Shown piece after piece: positions 23,113-28,614 of a DNA stretch of 28,614 bases. The position numbers and the translations under genes are program-made. Every line of letters begins with the position of its first letter. The stretch's first letter is position 1. Where the stretch lies: contig NZ_FNLM01000009.1 of NCBI RefSeq assembly GCF_900105725.1, positions 1 to 28,614 on the forward strand, written 5' to 3'. A model generated the notes under the pieces. It was given only the letters and a program-made list of their open reading frames with translations. It did not search any database and was not told the DNA's origin. This DNA is from Gordonia westfalica. Lineage in GTDB: Bacteria; Actinomycetota; Actinomycetes; Mycobacteriales; Mycobacteriaceae.

Positions 23113-23829
23113 CATCGGTTTCGGTCCTGTTGGTGATCCCCCGATCATCCACGGCGGCAACAGCTATGTGACCCGTGATGGGTATGGGCGTCCGACGTAT
23201 CTGGTGGACCGGCGACTCCTGGAGAAGGCGGAGGCACGCATCGCCGAACTCGAAGACCAGCTGCGTCCTATGTCGCCACTGAGACAGCAAGCCGACACCT
23301 ACCTGCGGATACTGCGCCACCCTGAAATCTACCGCCACCTACGCGCGGGAGCGGGGTCGTGGTCCGACCAGATCGACGCGCGTATCACCACTGTCGCTGC
23401 TGATCGGGATCACTGGCGGGCGGAAGCAGAGAAAGCCCGCGACCTCCCCGCACCGGACGCCGGCAACCCCGAGCACCTGAGATTCGCGGCGAACATCCTG
23501 ATCGACCGGGCACTCAAGTTGGGAGTCAAATTCCGTGCTGAAGCGGCTCTCGGCCCGTTCAACGCCGACGAACTCCGCAATGCTGCCCGTCGTCTCGAAT
23601 CTGAGGCCACCGCAGACGATGTGGTGGAGAGGATCGCCCGCGAGCTGTACCGACGCCTATACCCCGGCCCAATCGGCACCCACGACTCAGCGCGCACCCG
23701 AGAAAGTGACGCCGCCGAAATGGATATGGCCTATCGGAAGTGGGATGAAGGCCGCGAAGGGTTTGCGCCGGGCGGCAGTGTCGCGAGATTGCCGCCCATA
23801 TCGCTGGGCTTCTGCGGGGTGACCGATGA
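23105..23829 (+). CDS. orf11 coiled-coil protein, copy D (frameshifted near end)
   Basis: Copy of 6062-6787. Three G instead of four at about 23770 shift the frame after APG, producing a false 361-codon frame that continues through orf12. Confidence 0.82.
23591..23630 (+). repeat. 40-bp direct repeat shared by orf7 and orf11 (orf11 member)
   Basis: Identical to 22074-22113. Confidence 0.92.
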
Positions 23830-24232
23830 GCGCCGCAGAGGAAGCAAGGAAGCTGCTCGAAGGCATCACACCCGGGCCGTGGGAAGCAGAACCCTGGGAT
23901 GGCACCACACGCGAGTCTGTCGGCGTCTTCGCCGGGAGCGTATGGGGTCCGCGAGTTGCAGGGCTGATCACGTCCTCCGCCGACGCCGAGTTCATTGCCG
24001 CTACACCCGAGTTGGTGCCCGCTCTGCTCGCCGAACTCGACCAGGCGAAGGCGGACCTCGATGCTGCCGCATACCGGCACGGACAACTACAGTCCCGCAT
24101 CGCCAACCGAGACGCCACCATCCAACGGGTACGGGAGCTAATCGCCGAGTGGTCGTGGACGGAACACCACCACGACGAACCGGTCTATGAGATATGGAAG
24201 CCGCTCGCCCGCATCGTCGGGGTGAGTCGTGA
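23826..24232 (+). CDS. orf12 Ea22-like protein, copy D (frameshifted at end)
   Basis: Copy of 6784-7191 with four instead of five G at about 24219-24222, so the normal stop is missed and the frame runs falsely to 24443. Confidence 0.83.
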
Positions 24233-24477
24233 GCGACATTCCGGAGTGGCGTGCAGGATCGCTCGCCGACAACCTCGCCGTCGCACTGAGGACCCGACTT
24301 GCCGAGACCGGAGTCTCGCAGGGCGATCTCGCGCGTCGCGCCGGCGTCAGCGAAAAGCACCTGTCGCAGGTCATCAACGGACGCGCCGGTGCCTCGGTAG
24401 CAACCTGGGACCGACTCTTTGTCGCGCTGAATACAGCGAATGACGCTCGCCAAGACACCGTCGGGGGTGAGTTGTGA
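24229..24477 (+). CDS. orf13 XRE-family HTH protein, copy D
   Basis: Intact copy of 7188-7436. Confidence 0.88.
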   Translation: MSDIPEWRAGSLADNLAVALRTRLAETGVSQGDLARRAGVSEKHLSQVINGRAGASVATWDRLFVALNTANDARQDTVGGEL

Positions 24478-24605
24478 CCTGCCGCTGCAACCCCTCGAAG
24501 CCGTCATCGACTGGCTACTACCCCGACTCCGGATACTCCCACCCCTGCTACCCGAAGGCGCGAATCCTGCTGTGGCACAACGGGAAAACCCCACCATCGG
24601 GGTAG
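24474..24605 (+). CDS. orf14 small Cys/Tyr-rich protein (form read in D)
   Basis: GTG start in GTGA overlap with orf13. In this copy the run at codon 7 has four C and the frame gives 43 residues: MTCRCNPSKPSSTGYYPD, then SGYSHPCYPKARILLWHNG to PPSG, stopping at TAG 24603-24605. Cysteines at 3, 5 and 25 fit the zinc-protein character of its neighbours and third codon positions are mostly G/C. A, B and C have five C, giving instead LEAVIDWLLPRLRIL and a much less GC3-biased frame. Majority of copies and codon usage therefore disagree, and either may be right. Confidence 0.45.
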   Translation: MTCRCNPSKPSSTGYYPDSGYSHPCYPKARILLWHNGKTPPSG

Positions 24606-24608
24606 AAT
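24603..24608 (+). promoter_or_regulatory. Possible -10 element before orf15
   Basis: TAGAAT follows an inverted ACCCC/GGGGT pair (about 24588-24603) that could be an operator, in the only gap of the operon. No convincing -35 hexamer is seen, so this is a weak call. Confidence 0.25.
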
Positions 24609-24613
24609 GAGGG

Positions 24614-24644
24614 GTGGCCAGGGTGCTGTGAACACCCCGGCCAC
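24614..24644 (+). promoter_or_regulatory. Hairpin in the orf14-orf15 gap
   Basis: GTGGCCAGGGTG, a 7-nt loop CTGTGAA, then CACCCCGGCCAC: a 12-bp stem with one mismatch, just before the AAGGAG of orf15. No T-run follows, so it is not a classical terminator; it could be an attenuator, an operator or a leader structure controlling orf15 and the replication genes behind it. Present in all four copies. Confidence 0.42.
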
Positions 24645-24671
24645 TGACCGAACTGCGAAGGAGTTCAGCCA

Positions 24672-25426
24672 ATGACAGATTACATCTCCACCTACCTGAG
24701 TAGACCACGATGGAGGCACAACCGCCTCCAAGCCATGGGCGTCCAGTGGACCTACCGCGCACCAGAGGTGGGTGAACTTGTAATCCGGGATGCAACCCAA
24801 ACACACCCCGGCACCCTCCGCCGAATCGTCAGCGTCCGCGAAGACACACGTGACGGCCGCACCGTATGGGTAGTTGAGCACACAGCGACCGACGCAGAAC
24901 CAACCACCGGCACCGACCGGAAGTCAGTCGGATTCTGGAAGGACGTCGGCTGGCCGAGGATTGCCGAGCACTACCCCATCTGCGGCACCTGCCGCGATCT
25001 GATGCCCTGCCAGCATGTGGTCATCGACACCATCGCTGAACACAGCGGCAAGACCTTCGAGCGGTATGGCACTCCCGGCGTCTGCCCGTCCTGCCAAGAG
25101 CCCGTAACCAGGCGGCAGCGCGTAATCACATTCGAACGCAACCTGTATGGCCTCGGGACGGTGACCTTCCACCTTCGTGAGAAGTGCCGCCACGCCGCCT
25201 TCGAGTACGACCGAGAGGTACATCGAGACGACGGCGAGTTCGAGCTGACCTGCCCCGGATCTGCTCGCCGCGGTCTCGATGAGAACGGTCTGCCTGTCAC
25301 CTATTGCACTGAGCCTGATTGTCGCGGCGCTGACCGGAAGCACCACGGCTACGGGTTTTGGACGGCGGGGTATCTGCCACACCCTGACGGCTACCACCGT
25401 TCTCCCGAAGGCGGGGTGTGGCCTGA
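24672..25426 (+). CDS. orf15 zinc-binding hypothetical protein, copy D (frameshifted at end)
   Basis: Copy of 7633-8388 with four G near 25413 instead of five; the false frame runs on to 25673. Confidence 0.83.
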
Positions 25427-25719
25427 TGTCTGTTCCTTCTCTGGAATCCCTACTAGCCGAGTACATCGCAACCCAGGCACCGGTCTCCGTGGAGCAGGCA
25501 ATGCCTCAGGCCGAGGACATGGCGAAGCTGATCCGGGCGCACGGCCTAGACCGCACCTCCGGACTGAACGCCGCCGCCGACGTGGTGCACGCCGAAGCCC
25601 GCTACCAGTGGGAAATGGACGCCCGCCATGCAGTGTGCGCACAGGTTGTCGCCCAGCGGATGGGTGTGGTTGAACGCACGATCCGGTCGTTCGCTGATGG
25701 GGCGGAGGACCAACAGTGA
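25426..25719 (+). CDS. orf16 hypothetical protein, copy D
   Basis: Intact copy of 8388-8681. Confidence 0.8.
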   Translation: MSVPSLESLLAEYIATQAPVSVEQAMPQAEDMAKLIRAHGLDRTSGLNAAADVVHAEARYQWEMDARHAVCAQVVAQRMGVVERTIRSFADGAEDQQ

Positions 25720-25919
25720 GCCTCGAAGGATCGTTCTGGACCCACAAAAAGACCGGCATCCCCTACGAGGTGGTTGCTGACTCCGACGCCAGCGGCCTCG
25801 GCAACCGCGGTATCCGTATGCGCAACTGCCACACCGGCCGCGAACACTGGGCCACTCCCGAAGGGTTGGGTCGCAAGTACCGGCATGACTACACCCCACC
25901 ACGAGGGGAGGTGCGGTAG
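25716..25919 (+). CDS. orf17 hypothetical protein, copy D
   Basis: Intact copy of 8678-8881. Confidence 0.8.
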   Translation: MSLEGSFWTHKKTGIPYEVVADSDASGLGNRGIRMRNCHTGREHWATPEGLGRKYRHDYTPPRGEVR

Positions 25920-26786
25920 GTGCCACGAATTAGAACGATCAAACCCGACTTCTGGGACTCGGCTGACACCGCCGGCGCAGACCTGCGCACCCGCCTGCTG
26001 TTCATCGCAATGTGGAACTGGGCCGACGACTACGGCATCGGAGATGCCACTCCGGTTCGGGTCATCGGGTTCGCCTTTCCTAACGATGAAATACCGGTGT
26101 CGGATTATCCGCGACTTCTCTCGGACGTTTCGGACCACTTCGGCGTCGTGTACTTCCGGCACGAAGGACGCCCTTCTACGCCATCCCGTCGTGGTCCAAG
26201 CATCAGCGGACCGAGAAAAGAGCTAAGCCACGCGAAGGGCTGGTCGAAGCAGCCGAGCGGGCCGTCGCGAACTCCAAAGGTGCAGGTCAAGGCGTAGATG
26301 CGGAATCTCCGAGCGACAGTGACGGAATCTCCGACGAAAGTGTCGGACGTTTCGGCGCCGGAAGTAGGAAAGGGAACGGGGGAAAGGGAACGGGGAAGAG
26401 TGTGTGCCCCTCCCGGACGAACCGCCGATCGACGACTACGTGCCCAGCGAGATCGAAACGAGCACACGCACAACCCCCGCCAAAGGCTCATCGACAGAAC
26501 TGACCTTCATCCGCACTCACGTCGGCCAAAGATTCCCCGCCAAAGTCGAACAAGCACTCGTCAACGAGATCCGCAAACTCCGCCACTACGACCGCCCCGT
26601 CATCGAGGAAGCACTTCGAAGATGGGCCAACCGTGACGGACACCCGGACTCCTCCCGCACCTCGTCTCCGACGTCCTGAAGAACAACGGCAGAACCGCCG
26701 AACCCACCAAGACCGACATCTGGGAAACCAGCGTCATCCAACCCGCCCAAGCCGCAGCCACCGAAGCACAGAGGAAACTCTCATGA
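25920..26786 (+). CDS. orf18 replication initiator, copy D (three frameshifts)
   Basis: Copy of 12235-13104, three bases shorter: one C lost near 26172, one G near 26395 and one C near 26645. The net length is a multiple of three but the frame is broken between them. Confidence 0.87.
26301..26395 (+). repeat. Candidate origin repeats in orf18, copy D
   Basis: 12-bp repeats at 26301-26312 and 26323-26334, G-run array at 26372-26395 (last run one base short); described at 9264-9359. Confidence 0.45.
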
Positions 26787-27168
26787 ACCGAATCGACCTC
26801 ACACCGCAGAACGTGGCAGACGCCGGCCAAGTACTCAAGCACACCGCGTTTGTCCACCGCCGCACCGCGATCCGCCCGAAGTCCGAGAAGGAAGCCCAGG
26901 AGATCGCGATCGTGTGGGCTCGCATGTTCGCCCGCTACAAACTCGACCTACCTGAGCTACTGGAGGCTGTGGAGCGCCGCGCCATCAAACATCAAGACGC
27001 CCGGAGCCGGGTGAGATCGTGCAGTGGGCGCGAGAGGTTCGCCAGGAGTGGTCATCTCGGGCGCAGGCCGATCCGGAACAGCGCGCTCTGCATGAGGCGA
27101 AGATCGACCGGAAGATCGCGAACTTCGCGGGCAACTTCGGTATCCAGATCGACGGGCGGCCAGCATGA
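26783..27168 (+). CDS. orf19 possible helicase-loader-like protein, copy D (frameshifted)
   Basis: Copy of 9747-10133; one C lost near 27001, just before the P-GEI turn. Confidence 0.77.
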
Positions 27169-27538
27169 GCGTCATTGTCGAGTTGCCCTACGCACGTCCA
27201 CCCCTCACTGAGAATCAGCGCATGCATTGGCGGAAGAAGGCGGCTGTGGTGGCCTCTGTGCGTCAAGCGGTGTACGTCCTAGCCCGGAATGCGCGCGTGC
27301 CGCAAAACTGCGCCCACGTGGACGTCAGCCTCCACTACACGCCACGTGATGTTCGCCGCCGCGACGCCGACAACCTTGTCCCCACATTGAAAGCCGCCTG
27401 CGACGGATTGGTGGACGCCGGCCTGGTTGCTGATGACACACCGGATCTGATGACCAAGCAGATGCCGACCATCCATCCCGCCGAGAAGGGGAGCGGGGCC
27501 GGTTGTGGCTCGAACTACACATCGAGGAGGCGCAGTGA
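27165..27538 (+). CDS. orf20 RusA-family resolvase, copy D (frameshifted at end)
   Basis: Copy of 10130-10504; one G lost near 27490, as in C. The catalytic region is intact. Confidence 0.88.
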
Positions 27539-27647
27539 CCGACCAGCTTGCTCTCTCCCTCACCCACCCGCCTGGTGCTTCGTGTGCCAACGCGACTGTC
27601 CTCCACCCGTCTCGTGTGGACCCGAATGCCAAGAGGAGGAGTCGTGA
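27535..27647 (+). CDS. orf21 very small Cys-rich protein, copy D (frameshifted)
   Basis: Copy of 10501-10614 with one C lost near 27563. Confidence 0.6.
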
Positions 27648-27860
27648 GCCGCCCGTGCAGTCGATGGTGAATGTGGATGCCCGCAACTACCCGGCCCACA
27701 CTGCGGCGGTGCGGTCCCGGTTGGCCGGCACCAACCACGCAGGCCAAATCGCAGCCGAATGCCCTGCGGCAGCACCTTCGATGTCGGCTACGAACGCTTC
27801 CACACCCCGCATTCCAAGCCCACCCCTACTGCCACCCTGCACGATCAAGGAGACCCATGA
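27644..27860 (+). CDS. orf22 zinc-ribbon-like protein, copy D (frameshifted)
   Basis: Copy of 10611-10832, five bases shorter through five undercalled C runs between 27652 and 27856. Confidence 0.62.
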
Positions 27861-28039
27861 GCCGCTACGAGTACCGCGTCGTTCCCGTGACGGCCTGAAC
27901 GGGTTGCAGCTGTGGAGCTTCAACGCCGCCTTATCTGGCGTGACGGAAGCCGATACACCTGGAATGAGTGGATGGTGTTCCGGGACTACCACCGGCACTG
28001 GATGAATGTTCCGCATTGCGTGAGGAAGTGGCGTCATGA
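27857..28039 (+). CDS. orf23 small hypothetical protein (reconstructed)
   Basis: ATG behind AAGGAG, overlapping the orf22 stop. Combining the N-terminal frame from B with the D tail gives about 60 residues: MSRYEYRVVPRDGLNGLQL, LWELQRRLIWRDGSRY, TWNEWMVFRDYTGTDEC and SALREEVAS, with a TGA at 28037-28039 that overlaps the next ATG. In D itself two runs are short (27886-27888 and 27915-27917) and two bases appear inserted (about 27990 and 28000). Aromatic-rich, no known motif. Confidence 0.62.
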
Positions 28040-28210
28040 CCGCGGCATGCACGGCAGCCCTCCTCCGCGCCGTAGAACACGCCATCGAAAACGAACTCGA
28101 CGGTTTCACCACAGAGCAAATCCGGACATGCGCGCTACGTCGCCGAGACCGTGACTTGGCGGCTATCGCGTGATGGATACCTGCAACACGACATCGAGGA
28201 GTCCCTGTGA
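28036..28210 (+). CDS. orf24 small hypothetical protein, probably frameshifted
   Basis: ATG overlaps the orf23 stop, GAGGAAGTGG upstream. As written the frame gives 45 residues (MTAACTAALLRAVEHAIENE, then LDGFTTEQIRTCALRRRD...) and stops at 28173. If two bases (GC) are missing in the GCGC stretch near 28132, it continues as YVAETVTWRLSRDGYLQ then HDIEESL to a stop overlapping the GTG at 28207, which fits the coupling seen everywhere else. There is only one copy, so this is untested. Confidence 0.5.
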
Positions 28211-28350
28211 CCCGCATTGTGAATCGGTACCGCTACTGCGGAGCCATCCCGAGCCGCCACCACTACCGCAGCTACAACGGGCCACACAGGACAAGCTCGC
28301 GGTGGCCTCGCCGCCGGATACGACCCGACTTCTGGCAGATACCCCGATGA
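28207..28350 (+). CDS. orf25 small basic ORF, frame uncertain
   Basis: GTG in GTGA overlap with orf24, GAGGAG upstream. Reads 47 residues starting MTRIVNRYRYCGAIPSRHHY, Arg/Tyr/His-rich, stop at 28348-28350. No second copy exists, and a different frame ends in a stop overlapping the orf26 GTG (28398-28400), so a frameshift inside is likely. No family recognised. Confidence 0.35.
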   Translation: MTRIVNRYRYCGAIPSRHHYRSYNGPHRTSSRWPRRRIRPDFWQIPR

Positions 28351-28396
28351 CCCTTCGACGCGACAGCATGGCTCACGGCAACCAAGGAGACCAGCA

Positions 28397-28614
28397 GTGA
28401 ACAACGACCACGACACCAGCGGACTCTTCCTGGATCGCTACGGGCAACGCCGCCTCACCGAGGCGCTGGTCACGATCGAGGCACACCTCGAAGACTTGGC
28501 TGACACCCTCACTCGCAGAGCAGTAATCGGACGCCGGGACCTCGCGTCATTCCGCCGCCCCAAGAAGCTGCGAGCAAAGGCGCCGGCCCATGAGGGTGCG
28601 CAGGAGTTTGCGGC
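28397..28614 (+). CDS. orf26 hypothetical protein, partial
   Basis: GTG start seven bases after AAGGAG; runs open off the window end for 72 codons. Begins MNNDHDTSGLFLDRYGQRRL, then TEALVTIEAHLEDLADTLTR and an Arg/Lys-rich segment (RRPKKLRAKAP). Helical and basic at its C-terminal end; function unknown. Confidence 0.65.
   Translation, partial: MNNDHDTSGLFLDRYGQRRLTEALVTIEAHLEDLADTLTRRAVIGRRDLASFRRPKKLRAKAPAHEGAQEFA

Larger units (their letters stand above)
19499..28614 (+). repeat. Segment D: longest copy of the phage unit
   Basis: Covers orf0 to orf26 and serves as coordinate frame. Many G/C runs in 26160-27910 are one base shorter than in B, so this stretch is rich in false frameshifts. 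28030-28614 has no second copy. Confidence 0.97.

Noticed and set aside
23105..24190. A 361-codon fusion of orf11 and orf12.
   Set aside because: Made by one missing G in D; B and C have separate intact genes with ATGA overlap.
24672..25673. A 333-codon extended orf15.
   Set aside because: Depends on a four-G run; with five G (A, B) the stop overlaps the orf16 start, and the extension is an off-frame reading of orf16.
1..28614. A real palindromic phage or plasmid genome with hairpin telomeres (N15-like) or a head-to-head concatemer.
   Set aside because: Three turn points at unrelated unit positions, within genes, with corrupted loops; no protelomerase gene or telomere-like clean palindrome.

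Overview
This window is not a linear 28.6 kb stretch of genome. It is one phage-like region of about 9.1 kb written out four times in alternating orientation. Segment A (1-4798) reads on the minus strand, B (4869-10980) on plus, C (about 11073-19458) on minus and D (about 19499-28614) on plus. They meet at three fold-back points: J1 (about 4799-4868), J2 (about 10981-11072) and J3 (about 19459-19560). Projected onto D, the turns fall at three different places (near 21840, 28030 and 19510), inside or between ordinary genes. Each turn is bordered by 40-100 nt of garbled, G- or C-run-rich sequence. Elsewhere the copies differ almost only by one base in runs of G or C. This is the signature of inverted chimeras from strand-switching amplification or fold-back long reads, and it should be collapsed before biological interpretation.

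The collapsed unit, read along D, is GC-rich and tightly packed. It looks like the early/replication arm of a bacteriophage of actinobacteria: it has a WhiB-family protein, RusA, an HNH nuclease, a replication initiator of the type starting MPRIRTIKP, and many tiny Cys-rich ORFs. About 27 genes lie on one strand, almost all joined by ATGA, GTGA or TGATG stop/start overlaps, which suggests one long translationally coupled operon. Order: orf0 WhiB (partial), orf1 zinc ribbon/HTH, orf2 HNH, orf3 small zinc protein, orf4 and orf5 (YegP/DUF1508-like), orf6, orf7 coiled coil, orf8 Cys-rich, orf9 (broken by a 37-bp tandem duplication), orf10 small His/Cys-rich, orf11 coiled coil, orf12 Ea22-like, orf13 XRE-type HTH, orf14 small, a gap of about 60 nt with a hairpin, orf15 zinc-binding, orf16, orf17, orf18 replication initiator, orf19 possible helicase-loader-like, orf20 RusA, orf21 and orf22 small zinc proteins, orf23-orf25 small, orf26 (runs off the end). 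I use these orf numbers throughout.

Functionally, orf18-orf20 form a replication/recombination module. The middle of orf18 holds 22-bp-period direct repeats and a G-run array, a layout reminiscent of the lambda ori inside gene O. orf0, orf1 and orf13 are likely regulators. Most of the rest are small putative metal-binding proteins of unknown role. Four reads of 21.9-26.6 kb (D coordinates), three of 26.6-28.0 kb and two of 19.6-21.8 kb allow most frameshifts to be resolved by comparison; 28030-28614 is seen only once. I found no tRNA, CRISPR array, integrase, transposase or structural gene.
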